A stretch of 37,404 nucleotides of DNA from Methylobacter sp. (GTDB lineage Bacteria; Pseudomonadota; Gammaproteobacteria; Methylococcales; Methylomonadaceae): the NCBI GenBank assembly GCA_002928495.1, contig PERF01000013.1, forward strand, positions 1-37,404, given 5' to 3'. The notes under the pieces were generated by a model, which was not told where the DNA came from, searched no databases, and saw only the letters and a list, made by a program, of their open reading frames with translations. Below are positions 19,752-28,704 of this stretch, one piece after another (positions within the stretch are counted from its first letter, which is position 1; each line of letters begins with the position of its first letter). A program made the position numbers and the translations under genes.

Positions 19752-20800
19752 TTATGGGGATGATGATTTGGTATTCAAGGCCGCGCTTAATAATTTTGCC
19801 GTGACATCGACAAAGGGAATAATTTTTTCATAAGCCATGCGAGTCGGCCCGATGACGCCCAGCACACCGACCACTTCGTCGCTGACCGATACGGCGCCGT
19901 AATCAGGCTGCAATGGTCGAAGGCCTTATAGCCGGACTCCTCGCCGATAAAAATCTGCACGCCATCGGCCTTCATACATTGATCCAGCAGATGCAGAACG
20001 CCTTGTTTTTGGCTGAAAGCTTCGAACAAGGTTTTTAAACGTTCCATGTTGGAGAGCTCGGAGAACTCCATAAGATTAGTCTCGCCGGACAACACATAAC
20101 CGTCTTTGCCGGGGCCGTTTTCCAATGCCGCCTGAGCCATGTTGACGGCATCCAGCATGCCTTGGTTCATGGCTTCGCGATCGGCCTGCAAATCATTTAA
20201 TATGGCTTCGCGGATGGCAATAAGGCTTTTACCGGCGTATTTGGAGTTCAAATAATTGGTTGCCTGTTGCAATTCGGATGCGGAAAACGTTTTTGAAGTG
20301 TTGATGATTTTATTATGCACTTCCTGGTCATTGGTCACCACAATCACCAGCATCCGCGTGTTGGACAACGGCAGAAACTCAATATGCCGGAGAATAATCA
20401 ATTCCCGCTTAGGCAAGGTGACCACACCGGCCATTTGGCTTAATTCCGATAGCAAGCGAGAGGCGACGCTGATCACATCAGGCGTATTTTCCGTCAGCAA
20501 ACCTTCTTGCAGTCTGAACAATTCCGGCGATGAAATCGGCTTGACGGTAAGCAAAGTGTCGACAAACAAACGGTAACCGGTGACTGTTGGAACCCGCCCG
20601 GCTGAGGTGTGCGGTGAGTGGATCAAGCCTAAATCTTCCAGATCGGCCATGACATTGCGGATGGTTGCCGGGCTTAAATTTAAATCCGCATCTTTGGATA
20701 AAACCCTAGAACCCACGGGCTGGCCATCGCTGATATAACGCTCTATCAGTGACTTTAGCAATTGTAATGAGCGTTCGTTTAAAAGCTGACGTTTAGCCAC
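19752..20800 (-). CDS. hrcA: Heat-inducible transcription repressor HrcA, frameshifted near the C-terminus
   Basis: HrcA represses heat-shock operons by binding CIRCE and is released on protein stress. The N-terminal winged helix is clear ([42 protein letters not shown]), and the GAF-like and dimerisation regions follow. After [20 protein letters not shown] the written frame ends in unrelated residues at a stop at 19787. The next frame from 19886 gives [22 protein letters not shown] and on to a stop at 19752, the normal HrcA ending. Adding one base at 19886-19888 restores about 349 residues. The longest frame begins at 20827 inside CIRCE; I chose the GTG at 20800, which has AGGGG five bases upstream. 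Coordinates cover the restored gene. Confidence 0.88.
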
Positions 20801-20820
20801 CGTAACCCCTGCAACAGAAA

Positions 20821-20847
20821 TTAGCACTCAGCCGACAAGAGTGCTGA
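20821..20847 (-). promoter_or_regulatory. CIRCE operator (HrcA binding site)
   Basis: TTAGCACTC (20821-20829), a 9-base spacer and GAGTGCTGA (20839-20847) match the CIRCE inverted repeat (TTAGCACTC-N9-GAGTGCTAA) at 17 of 18 arm positions. It ends about 20 bases upstream of the chosen hrcA start, so HrcA would autoregulate hrcA-grpE-dnaK-dnaJ. No second copy was seen elsewhere in the window. Confidence 0.93.
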
Positions 20848-20948
20848 TAGCAAAAATAGCAGCTCATCCCAACCTTGTCAATCAAACGTCCGGCTTTTAA
20901 ACCCGGTAATAAACGCCCTCAACTGGCCCGTGGGTTAGATTGGTCATA

Positions 20949-21749
20949 TCATTGCGGAATATTGTATTGCTGCGGATAACCTTGTGGGTAGCCTTGAGGA
21001 TAACTGTTTTGCGGCGGATAAGTCGGCTGAGGGACGCCTTGTTGAGGAACTTGTGGTGGTACAGCGCCGCCCTGACCTTGCGCACCCGCAGCGCCGGCAT
21101 TGGCGTTAGCAACTATCGCCATTTCCACGCGCCGGTTTAGAGCCCGGTTTTCCTCGCTGGTATTGGGATACTTGGGAGCCCGTTCGCCCAGTCCCTGCTG
21201 ATGCAAGCGGGAATAATTCACACCGCGTTGACCCAGGTAAGTCGACACGCTGGCTGCGCGTTGTTCGGATAATTTTTGGTTGTAGTTATCAGCGCCGGTA
21301 TCGTCAGTATGGCCGGTTATGTTGATAGTGGATTCAGGGTATTGATTTAGCACCGTGGCAACCGAATCCAGCGCGGTTTGCGCCTGCGGCGTAAGATTTG
21401 CCGAATCGAAACCGAAGGTGATGTTATTGGGTAAAGTCAGGTTCAAAGTGTTTTCCGCGGTACGTTGCACTTCAATGCCGGTACCTTGCAAGGATTGCTG
21501 CATTTGCTGTTGCTGCTGGTCCATGTAAGCACCTACCGCTGCACCCAACACGCCGCCCGCCAAAGCGCCCCAACCGGCATTGGCCAAATCGTTACCGCCG
21601 AATAAAGTGCCCGCGCCGGCGCCTACGGCCGCGCCGATACCGCCGCCTTTAGCAGTGTTGCTGATAGTGGATTGCCCGGTATAGGGGTCGGTCATGCAGG
21701 CGGTAAGCAAAATGGAAGCGATGGCTAATGGAATAAGTTGTTTGTTCAT
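20949..21749 (-). CDS. OmpA-family lipoprotein with glycine-zipper region (YiaD-like)
   Basis: A 266-residue outer-membrane lipoprotein. The signal ends in a lipobox (LTAC, Cys at about residue 18). A glycine-zipper segment follows (about 35-78, GGGIGAAVGAGAGTLFGG and GALAGGVLGAAVGAY), then a Gln-rich stretch (QQQQQMQQ). The OmpA C-terminal peptidoglycan-binding domain spans about 100-215, with FGFDSANLTPQAQ, ITGHTDDTGADNYNQKLSEQRA and NRALNRRVEM, including the conserved Asp and Arg that contact diaminopimelate. The tail (about 220-266) is Pro/Gln/Tyr-rich with repeated YPQGYPQ units. It likely tethers the outer membrane to the wall; YiaD is the nearest named relative. It precedes hrcA by about 150 bp on the same strand. 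Confidence 0.88.
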   Translation of the reverse strand: MNKQLIPLAIASILLTACMTDPYTGQSTISNTAKGGGIGAAVGAGAGTLFGGNDLANAGWGALAGGVLGAAVGAYMDQQQQQMQQSLQGTGIEVQRTAENTLNLTLPNNITFGFDSANLTPQAQTALDSVATVLNQYPESTINITGHTDDTGADNYNQKLSEQRAASVSTYLGQRGVNYSRLHQQGLGERAPKYPNTSEENRALNRRVEMAIVANANAGAAGAQGQGGAVPPQVPQQGVPQPTYPPQNSYPQGYPQGYPQQYNIPQ

Positions 21750-21779
21750 GGGTTTGCTCCTTGTGATGTTTCAACCCAT
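21748..21779 (-). promoter_or_regulatory. Hairpin that includes the start codon of the OmpA-family lipoprotein
   Basis: On the minus strand ATGGGTT (21779-21773) can pair exactly with AACCCAT (21754-21748). The last two bases of the stem are the first two of the start codon, and the AAGGAG ribosome site lies in the 18-base loop. It could modulate initiation, but a 7-bp stem may be chance. Confidence 0.3.
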
Positions 21780-21825
21780 ATTAACTTTCTAAACTAAAGC
21801 CCGGCTGAACAAAAACTGCGAATAC

Positions 21826-23310
21826 TTATTCAACGATGCGCTGGGTCAACCAATAACGCCGCTCGAACAACACCACTGTCAGCAAATACACACTAAGTAC
21901 CGCCGACGCCAGCAGCCAAGGCTGCCAGGGGCTGAATGGCCCTGCCCGCCAATAAATCTGAATCAGCACAATACCCAGCGCCATATAAGCCAAAATGCGT
22001 TTAACAGGATAACCGACGGCAAAATAGCGTTGACCCAACACATAAGACAGTAATGCCATAAACCCGTAACAAATCAAAGTCGCCCAAGCTGAGCCCTGAT
22101 AGCCGTATAGCGGAATCCACCAGATATTCAGCAGCACCGTGAGCCCGGCACCGATGATGGCTACCCAGGCCCCCATGCCGGTATGGTCGGTGAGTTTGTA
22201 CCAGACCGATAAATTGACATAAATGCCTAAAAACAAATTCGCCATCAGCAACACAGGAACCACGGATAAACCTTCCCTAAACCTGACGCCGATAAAAAAT
22301 TGGAAAAAATCCAGAAATAAAGTCACCACCAGAAAAATGAACACGCAAAAAATAACAAAACAGCGCAGCACGTCGGCATAAACCTGCCGCGATCCGCCTT
22401 GACTTGCGTGGCTGAAAAAAAACGGCTCGGCGGCATAGCGGAAAGCCTGGATAAACAAGGTCATCAAAACCGATAATTTATAACAGGCGCTGTAAATACC
22501 TAACTGCGCCAAATTAGTCGCCGCATCATAAGGCAGCCAGTACTTAAGCAGCACGCGATCGAGCATTTCATTGATAATACCGGCAAAACCGACAACCACC
22601 ATGGGCCAGGAATACCGCCACATGCGCGTAAATAAACGGAAATCAAAGCCCCAGGCCATACCTTTGAGCTGCGGCGATAACACCAAGAACTTGCAGGCAC
22701 TGGCCATTAGGTTGGCGATAAAAACATAGCCCACACCGATACCGGGGTTGTAAACCAACGCTATCCAGGTATCCGGATCAGTTTGATAGACTCTAGGACA
22801 ATACACGATAAAAAACAGACTGAAAAAAACCGTCAGCATTATCTCCAAGAGTTTGATGCCGGCAAACTTAAAGGCTTGGTTCAGCGCCCGAAGCCGGGCG
22901 AACGGGATGGCGGAAGCCGCATCCATGGCCAGAATCATGGCAAACCACAACACATACTCAGGATGCCCGGCATATTGGATGGCTGCCGATAGCCAGCCTG
23001 CCGTTCCCTCGATCAACAGAAAAAACCCAAGATTCAGCAGCAACACAAAAATCAGCGCCGTTGAATAGGCTAAATCCGGCTCGGCCTTGATTGCTGCTTC
23101 CCTGAAGCGGAAATATCCGGTCTCAAAACCCAGCAACAGCAACACCGAAAAAAACCCGGCATAGGCGTAAAATTCCGACACCACGCCATATTCGACCGGC
23201 GAGAACGAGTAGGTGTACAAAGGCACCAGCAGGTAATTGATAAACCGCCCGGCTATACTGCTAAGCCCGTAGACCGCAGTTTGGCTAGCTAGTTTTCTAA
23301 GCACGCCCAT
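21826..23310 (-). CDS. Oligosaccharide/polysaccharide flippase (Wzx-like)
   Basis: A 494-residue polytopic membrane protein with about 12-14 hydrophobic segments, of the MOP superfamily polysaccharide biosynthesis type. The N-terminus (ASQTAVYGLSSIAGRFINYLLVPLYT, FSPVEYGVVSEFYAY) is typical of Wzx-like exporters, and C-terminal hydrophobic pairs (LLMANLFLGIYVNLSVWYKLTD) support this. It would move a lipid-linked glycan across the inner membrane. No glycosyltransferase or polymerase gene is adjacent, so its substrate is unknown. It lies about 42 bp from the yajR-like gene and 76 bp from the OmpA-family gene on the same strand. Confidence 0.85.
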   Translation of the reverse strand: MGVLRKLASQTAVYGLSSIAGRFINYLLVPLYTYSFSPVEYGVVSEFYAYAGFFSVLLLLGFETGYFRFREAAIKAEPDLAYSTALIFVLLLNLGFFLLIEGTAGWLSAAIQYAGHPEYVLWFAMILAMDAASAIPFARLRALNQAFKFAGIKLLEIMLTVFFSLFFIVYCPRVYQTDPDTWIALVYNPGIGVGYVFIANLMASACKFLVLSPQLKGMAWGFDFRLFTRMWRYSWPMVVVGFAGIINEMLDRVLLKYWLPYDAATNLAQLGIYSACYKLSVLMTLFIQAFRYAAEPFFFSHASQGGSRQVYADVLRCFVIFCVFIFLVVTLFLDFFQFFIGVRFREGLSVVPVLLMANLFLGIYVNLSVWYKLTDHTGMGAWVAIIGAGLTVLLNIWWIPLYGYQGSAWATLICYGFMALLSYVLGQRYFAVGYPVKRILAYMALGIVLIQIYWRAGPFSPWQPWLLASAVLSVYLLTVVLFERRYWLTQRIVE

Positions 23311-23352
23311 CAGACTATACGATCAAACTTCAACGGTCTCTAACCTGGCCGG

Positions 23353-24741
23353 CTATTGCCCGTAGCGGGCAAGCACGGCTTGCAAAGCCGGCTTATCCAA
23401 TATTTGGTTATCGACTTTAAGATAGGCGACAGCATCCTCAAAATGCGGCGTAATCTCTTCCACCCCGGAAATTTTCAACATCTCAGAAGCCAGCGCATCG
23501 GCCTGCTCTTGGCTAAGATCAGCCAATGAAATCAACAGATTCGACCAATACCGCGGCGGCGTCATTGACAGCGCCCACAAGGCCCAGGACAACGCCATAA
23601 GCGCACACAGTAAAAACACACCGTCAACGCCATAACGGCCGTAACACCAGCCGCCCAGTGCGCCGCCCAAACCGGCGCCTAAAAACTGAGTGGTTGAATA
23701 AACCCCCATGGCGGTTCCGCGCAAATCGCCCGGCGCGGTTTTCGATACCAGCGAAGGCAAGGTAGCTTCCAGAAGGTTAAAGCCGCAAAAAAACAGCCCT
23801 AGCAAAGCGGCAATCGCCCACAGCTGATCGTGCTTGAACAGCAACCCCAAATTCGCTAGCGCCAGAATAGCAATCGCGCCGACAAAAACGCTTTTCATCT
23901 TGCGCTTTTTTTCCGCCAGGATAACAAACGGCACCATGATCAGCATCGACACGGCAAACACCGGCAGATATACCTGCCAATGACTAATCGCCGGCAGCCC
24001 GGCGTCTCTGAGCAAAAGCGGCACGACCACAAAGCTCGCACTTAAAATTAAATGCAGCACGAAAATGCCGTAATCCAAGCGCAGTAGCGCCGTATTTTTC
24101 AGCACAAAAGAAAATTGCGAGGTCATGACTTCAGCCTCATAGTGCCGCTTGGCACGGCCCGGCTGCGGCACCACAAAAATTATGATGAAGATTGCCGCCA
24201 CCGATAACGCCGCAATCAGCCAAAACAACCCGTTGACCCCCGTAAAACTGGCGATAACCGGGCCGGAAACCATAGCCAGACCGAATGACAAACCAATACT
24301 TGCGCCAATCAGAGCCATGGCTTTTGTGCGGTGCACCTCTTGAGTCAAATCCGCCAACAACGCCATCGTCGGGCCCGCCACGGCACCCGAACCCTGAATA
24401 GCCCGGCCCAATAAAACACCGTAGATGCTTTGGGAGAGCGCCGCCACCACGCTGCCGATTGCGAACAAGATCAAGCCGATCACAATGATTTTTTTCCGCC
24501 CGACACGATCCGAGAGTAAACCGAACGGTATCTGAAACAACGATTGTGTTAAACCGTAAATGCCGATTGTCCAGCCGATCAATGCCGGGGTGGAATCGCT
24601 TAATTGTTCGGCAAACAACGACAACACCGGCATAATCAAAAATAAGCCGAACATCCTCAAACCGTAAATGCTCGCCAACGACAACGTGGCCCGCTTCTCC
24701 CTGGAACTCATCGGGCTGGTAATATCTTGCACCTCACTCAA
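23353..24741 (-). CDS. yajR: YajR-type major facilitator transporter with C-terminal YAM domain
   Basis: An inner-membrane MFS transporter closely similar in layout to E. coli YajR. It has 12 membrane segments, an MFS A-type motif FGLLSDRVGRKK after TM2, GRAIQGSGAVAGPTMALLADL in TM4, and LRGTAMGVYSTTQFLG in TM10. A C-terminal soluble ferredoxin-like domain of about 65 residues (SGVEEITPHFEDAVAYLKVDNQ) is the YAM domain. The substrate is unknown in the family. The longest frame begins at 24807. I prefer a TTG at 24741 because AAAGGAG lies eight bases upstream and nothing comparable precedes the other candidates; an ATG at 24711 is a third option. The TTG start gives 462 residues. It is divergent from uvrA. 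Confidence 0.87.
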   Translation of the reverse strand: MSEVQDITSPMSSREKRATLSLASIYGLRMFGLFLIMPVLSLFAEQLSDSTPALIGWTIGIYGLTQSLFQIPFGLLSDRVGRKKIIVIGLILFAIGSVVAALSQSIYGVLLGRAIQGSGAVAGPTMALLADLTQEVHRTKAMALIGASIGLSFGLAMVSGPVIASFTGVNGLFWLIAALSVAAIFIIIFVVPQPGRAKRHYEAEVMTSQFSFVLKNTALLRLDYGIFVLHLILSASFVVVPLLLRDAGLPAISHWQVYLPVFAVSMLIMVPFVILAEKKRKMKSVFVGAIAILALANLGLLFKHDQLWAIAALLGLFFCGFNLLEATLPSLVSKTAPGDLRGTAMGVYSTTQFLGAGLGGALGGWCYGRYGVDGVFLLCALMALSWALWALSMTPPRYWSNLLISLADLSQEQADALASEMLKISGVEEITPHFEDAVAYLKVDNQILDKPALQAVLARYGQ

Positions 24742-24818
24742 AACCACGTCTCCTTTGCAATGTGTTAACGGTAGGGGATTTTGCACGGCATTATAACAAG
24801 CAATCAAATAGCTTGACG

Positions 24819-24853
24819 GCAGCCATGTAATTTTTTACGGGCATAATGGCTGC
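24819..24853. repeat. Inverted repeat in the yajR-uvrA divergent region
   Basis: GCAGCCAT (24819-24826) and ATGGCTGC (24846-24853) are exact 8-base complements separated by 19 bases. It lies just upstream of the candidate uvrA promoter and could be an operator for either gene. No LexA box was recognised here. Confidence 0.4.
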
Positions 24854-24869
24854 GCGGCGGATAGCTGGT

Positions 24870-24897
24870 TTGAATTGCCGGGGCTTTAACGTATCAT
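24870..24897 (+). promoter_or_regulatory. Candidate sigma70 promoter of uvrA
   Basis: TTGAAT (24870-24875), a 16-base spacer and TATCAT (24892-24897) fit a sigma70 promoter with moderate hexamers. Transcription would begin near 24904, about 20 bases before the uvrA start. Confidence 0.45.
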
Positions 24898-24924
24898 GAT
24901 AAATTTATGTTGACCGCCTAAGAT

Positions 24925-27744
24925 ATGGACAAAATCAGCATTCGCGGAGCCAGAACCCACAATCTTAAAAATATCGACCTGGACTTGCCCAGGGATGCAT
25001 TGATTGTGATTACCGGACTGTCCGGTTCCGGCAAATCTTCACTGGCTTTCGACACCATTTATGCCGAAGGCCAGCGCCGTTACGTTGAATCGTTGTCGGC
25101 GTATGCGCGGCAGTTTCTGTCGATCATGGAAAAACCCGATGTCGACCACATCGAGGGCTTGTCGCCGGCCATCTCCATCGAGCAAAAATCCACCTCGCAC
25201 AACCCCAGGTCTACGGTAGGCACCATCACCGAAATCTACGATTATCTCAGGCTATTTTTCGCCCGCGCCGGCACCCCGCGCTGCCCCGAACATGGCGTTT
25301 CCCTGGAAGCCCAGACGATCAGCCAGATGGTCGACTTGGTCATGGCGCAACCGCAAGACCAGCGCTGGATGCTGCTGGCGCCGGTGATCAGCCAACGCAA
25401 AGGCGAGCACGTCCAACTTTTGGACAGCCTGAAAGCTCAAGGCTTTATCCGCGCCCGCATCGATGGCCAGGTGTACGATCTGGACGAAGCGCCGGAACTG
25501 GATTTAAAAAAGAAACACACCATAGAAGTGGTGGTCGACCGTTTTAAAATTCGAGACGATATTGCACTCAGGCTGGCCGAATCCTTTGAAACCGCGTTAC
25601 GCATTGCCGATGGCATTACCATCGCCGCCTCCCTGGAAGACCATACCGAGCTGCTGTTTTCCGAACGCTACGCCTGCCCGCATTGCGGCTATAGCTTGAG
25701 CGAGCTGGAACCCAGAATATTCTCGTTCAACAATCCCAAAGGCGCTTGCGGCAGTTGCGACGGCCTGGGGGTGCGGCAGCATTTCGATCCCGATCTGATT
25801 GTCCATAACCCCGATTTAAGTCTAGCCGGCGGCGCCATACGCGGCTGGGACCGGCGGAATGCGTACTATTACCAGATCATCCTGGGATTGGCCAAACATT
25901 ATAAATTCGACCCTGAACTTCCATTTTCCGCATTAGCGAAGACTATTCAAGACATTATTCTGTATGGTAGCGGCGATGAGGTCATCGAATTCCAGTTTGT
26001 CATAGGCGCGGGCCCGGCTAAAAAACGCCGCTATGCCTTTGAAGGCATTGTCGCCACCATGGAGCGGCGCTACCATGAAACCGACTCGCAGATGGTGCGC
26101 GATGAACTCGCCAAATACTTGTCGCAAAAGCCTTGCAACGTCTGCGGCGGCGCACGCTTGAACGTGTCGGCGCGGAACGTGTTTATCGAAGGGCTGCCCA
26201 TCCATTTCCTGACCCGCCTGCCCATCCGCAAGACCTTAAAGTTTTTCGAGGAACTTAACCTCACCGGCAAAAAAGGTGAAATTGCCGGCAAAATAATCAA
26301 GGAAATCAAAGAGCGACTGGAATTTTTGGTCAATGTCGGCCTGGATTACCTGACCTTGGACCGCAGCGCCGATTCGCTATCGGGCGGTGAGGCTCAGCGC
26401 ATCCGTCTGGCCAGCCAGATCGGCGCCGGGCTGGTGGGTGTGATGTACGTGCTGGATGAGCCGTCCATAGGCTTGCACCAACGCGACAACCAGCGCCTTT
26501 TAAACACTTTGTTCCGTCTGCGCGATTTAGGCAACACGGTGATAGTGGTCGAACACGACGAAGACGCCATCCGTGCCGCCCAACATATCGTCGACATCGG
26601 CCCCGGCGCGGGAGTGCACGGCGGACAGGTGATCGCCCAGGGCACACTCAATGATATTATGGAAAACCCGGCGTCGCTGACCGGCCAGTACTTATCCGGC
26701 AAAACCGGTATAGACCTGCCTAAAGCGCTGACTCAAGCCGACCCCGGCAAACAAATCGTGGTGCATAAGGCCTGCGGCAATAATCTAAAAAACGTTACCA
26801 TTCAATTTCCGGTAGGTTTACTGATTTGTGTAACCGGCGTTTCCGGCTCCGGCAAATCCACGCTGGTGAACGATACCTTGTACGCCCACGCCGCCCGGCA
26901 AATTAACCGCGCCGGAATTATCCCGGCGCCGTGCAGCGGCATAGACGGTTTGGAGTTTTTCGACAAAGTCGTCGATATCGATCAAAGCCCGATTGGCCGC
27001 ACGCCGCGTTCCAATCCCGCCACTTACACCGGCTTGTTCACGCCCATCCGCGAGCTGTTTGCCGCCACTCCGGAAGCGCGTTCGCGCGGCTACACGCCGG
27101 GCCGGTTCAGTTTTAACGTCAAGGGTGGCCGTTGCGAAGCCTGCGCGGGCGATGGCGTAATCAAAGTGGAAATGCATTTTTTGCCTGATATTTTCGTCAA
27201 TTGCGATAACTGCCATGGCAAACGCTATAATCGGGAGACTTTGGAAATCCGCTATAAAGGCAAAACCATCAGCGAAGTGCTGGATATGACGGTGGAAGAT
27301 GCCGCCGGCTTTTTCAGCGCAATTCCCAGCATCGCCCGCAAATTGGATACCTTGTGCGAAGTCGGCTTAAGCTACATCACGCTAGGTCAAAACGCCACCA
27401 CCTTATCCGGCGGCGAAGCCCAACGGGTTAAACTCGCCAAAGAGCTCTCCAAACGCGATACCGGTAAAACCCTGTACATTCTGGACGAGCCGACCACCGG
27501 CCTGCATTTTCATGACATCAAACAATTGTTATCGGTATTGCATACCTTGCGCGACCACGGCAATACCGTTATCGTCATCGAACATAATCTGGATGTGATT
27601 AAAACTGCTGATTGGATAATCGACATGGGCCCCGAAGGCGGCGATGGCGGCGGCACATTGGTTGGAGAAGGCACGCCTGAGCAGATTGCACTGAACCCAA
27701 AATCGCACACAGGACTATTTTTAAAGCGTTTTTTCAGCACCTAA
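24925..27744 (+). CDS. uvrA: Excinuclease ABC subunit UvrA
   Basis: UvrA is the damage-sensing ABC-type ATPase of nucleotide excision repair and loads UvrB. The 939 residues are full length. The first nucleotide-binding domain has [14 protein letters not shown] near residues 31-44 and the first signature [12 protein letters not shown] zinc finger is formed by CPHC and CGSCDG, and the second Walker A is [14 protein letters not shown] second zinc module ([25 protein letters not shown]) and the second signature [14 protein letters not shown] with [13 protein letters not shown] follow. It is divergent from yajR, as in many gammaproteobacteria. No frameshift is seen and the end is normal (GLFLKRFF). 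Confidence 0.98.
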   Translation: MDKISIRGARTHNLKNIDLDLPRDALIVITGLSGSGKSSLAFDTIYAEGQRRYVESLSAYARQFLSIMEKPDVDHIEGLSPAISIEQKSTSHNPRSTVGTITEIYDYLRLFFARAGTPRCPEHGVSLEAQTISQMVDLVMAQPQDQRWMLLAPVISQRKGEHVQLLDSLKAQGFIRARIDGQVYDLDEAPELDLKKKHTIEVVVDRFKIRDDIALRLAESFETALRIADGITIAASLEDHTELLFSERYACPHCGYSLSELEPRIFSFNNPKGACGSCDGLGVRQHFDPDLIVHNPDLSLAGGAIRGWDRRNAYYYQIILGLAKHYKFDPELPFSALAKTIQDIILYGSGDEVIEFQFVIGAGPAKKRRYAFEGIVATMERRYHETDSQMVRDELAKYLSQKPCNVCGGARLNVSARNVFIEGLPIHFLTRLPIRKTLKFFEELNLTGKKGEIAGKIIKEIKERLEFLVNVGLDYLTLDRSADSLSGGEAQRIRLASQIGAGLVGVMYVLDEPSIGLHQRDNQRLLNTLFRLRDLGNTVIVVEHDEDAIRAAQHIVDIGPGAGVHGGQVIAQGTLNDIMENPASLTGQYLSGKTGIDLPKALTQADPGKQIVVHKACGNNLKNVTIQFPVGLLICVTGVSGSGKSTLVNDTLYAHAARQINRAGIIPAPCSGIDGLEFFDKVVDIDQSPIGRTPRSNPATYTGLFTPIRELFAATPEARSRGYTPGRFSFNVKGGRCEACAGDGVIKVEMHFLPDIFVNCDNCHGKRYNRETLEIRYKGKTISEVLDMTVEDAAGFFSAIPSIARKLDTLCEVGLSYITLGQNATTLSGGEAQRVKLAKELSKRDTGKTLYILDEPTTGLHFHDIKQLLSVLHTLRDHGNTVIVIEHNLDVIKTADWIIDMGPEGGDGGGTLVGEGTPEQIALNPKSHTGLFLKRFFST

Positions 27745-27908
27745 GACACGCTAAAATTCCGCACGATGCCTTTTGAAAGCGTTTTTTAGCTGGCAAATGT
27801 TTTTTACACGGACCAGTTTAAGCAGTGGAACTTATTTTTTAGCCCTTAATCTTAGCTATAACAATTTCAGCTTTTCAAAGACACCATCAATTCAGAGGGG
27901 GGGACAAT

Positions 27909-28232
27909 ATGAAAAGCATTAAAAAAATTTTAATCGGCATCGTGTTAACTTCATTAATCGCCGTGTCGAATCAGGTTTTGGCCCGAGGGCATTTCGGTTT
28001 TGGTGGGCACCGGGGTTTTAGCGGTCATTTCGGCTTTGGTCACCAAAGCCGGTTTTATGGTCGGCGCGGTTTTGGCGGCTACCCCGGCTATTACGGATAT
28101 GGTAGCCAGTTCGGCCACGGTTCCAGAGGCTTTGCGCCCGGTTTTTACAGGCCCGGACCGGGATCTTACGGTTATGTATCGCCTTATGGCTATCGCAACC
28201 CATACTTTCGTCCATACGGAGCGCCTTACTAG
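27909..28232 (+). CDS. Small secreted Gly/Tyr/Phe-rich protein
   Basis: A 107-residue protein with a Sec signal peptide (about residues 1-25: Lys-rich start, hydrophobic core, cleavage near VLARG). The mature part is almost entirely low complexity: Gly, Tyr, Phe, His, Arg and Pro in GHFGFGGHRGF- and GYYGYGS-like units. A strong purine-rich site (GAGGGGGGG) lies five bases before the ATG at 27909. I recognise no family; such proteins are usually surface or periplasmic and aromatic/Gly-rich. It is the first of three similar-sized secreted proteins in one orientation, about 165 bp after uvrA. Confidence 0.72.
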   Translation: MKSIKKILIGIVLTSLIAVSNQVLARGHFGFGGHRGFSGHFGFGHQSRFYGRRGFGGYPGYYGYGSQFGHGSRGFAPGFYRPGPGSYGYVSPYGYRNPYFRPYGAPY

Positions 28233-28283
28233 TGTTTACCGGTAAGTTTAAACTTAAATTAACCGCCTGATGCCGAGGCTAAA

Positions 28284-28688
28284 ATGTTTATAAAAAAAAT
28301 TGCATTTACCTGCTTGCTTGCTCTAAGTTTCTTATTCAGCCAACCACTCTGGGCTCATGGCCACGGAGGCCGTTATTTTGGCGGCGGCTTGGGCTATCGG
28401 AACGCTTTCTATGGCGGCGGCTTTTATTACGGCGGTAGCCCTTATTTCGGTTACCGGTACCCTTATTACGGCTTTGGTTATCCTTATTACGGCTACGGTT
28501 ACGGCTCTCCCTACTACAGCCGCACGATAATCACCACGCCGCCAACGCCGCCGGTTTATGTGGAACGCTCAGCACCCGCCCCGCAAAGTGGTTATTGGTA
28601 TTATTGCAGTAATCCTCAAGGTTATTACCCAACCGTTAAGGAATGTCCCGGCGGGTGGCTGCAAGTTGCACCTGAATCCAACCCTTAA
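28284..28688 (+). CDS. Small secreted Gly/Tyr-rich protein with C-terminal Cys pair
   Basis: A 134-residue protein with a signal peptide (about residues 1-25, cleavage near LWAHG). A Gly/Tyr-rich repeat-like centre follows (units such as FYGGGFYYGG and YPYYGYGYG, about 30-80) and then a structured tail. That tail contains SGYWYYCSNPQGYYPTVKECPGGWLQV, a recurring small motif with two cysteines that ends many bacterial Gly/Tyr-rich envelope proteins. It is separated from the first protein by about 50 bp and from the lipoprotein by 16 bp, so the three are probably co-transcribed. Function is unknown. Confidence 0.75.
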   Translation: MFIKKIAFTCLLALSFLFSQPLWAHGHGGRYFGGGLGYRNAFYGGGFYYGGSPYFGYRYPYYGFGYPYYGYGYGSPYYSRTIITTPPTPPVYVERSAPAPQSGYWYYCSNPQGYYPTVKECPGGWLQVAPESNP

Positions 28689-28704
28689 AAGAAGGAGATC
28701 ACAT

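Noticed and set aside
26818..27216. Open frame of about 130 codons on the minus strand within uvrA
   Set aside because: Antisense to conserved UvrA sequence including its second zinc module; no independent support.
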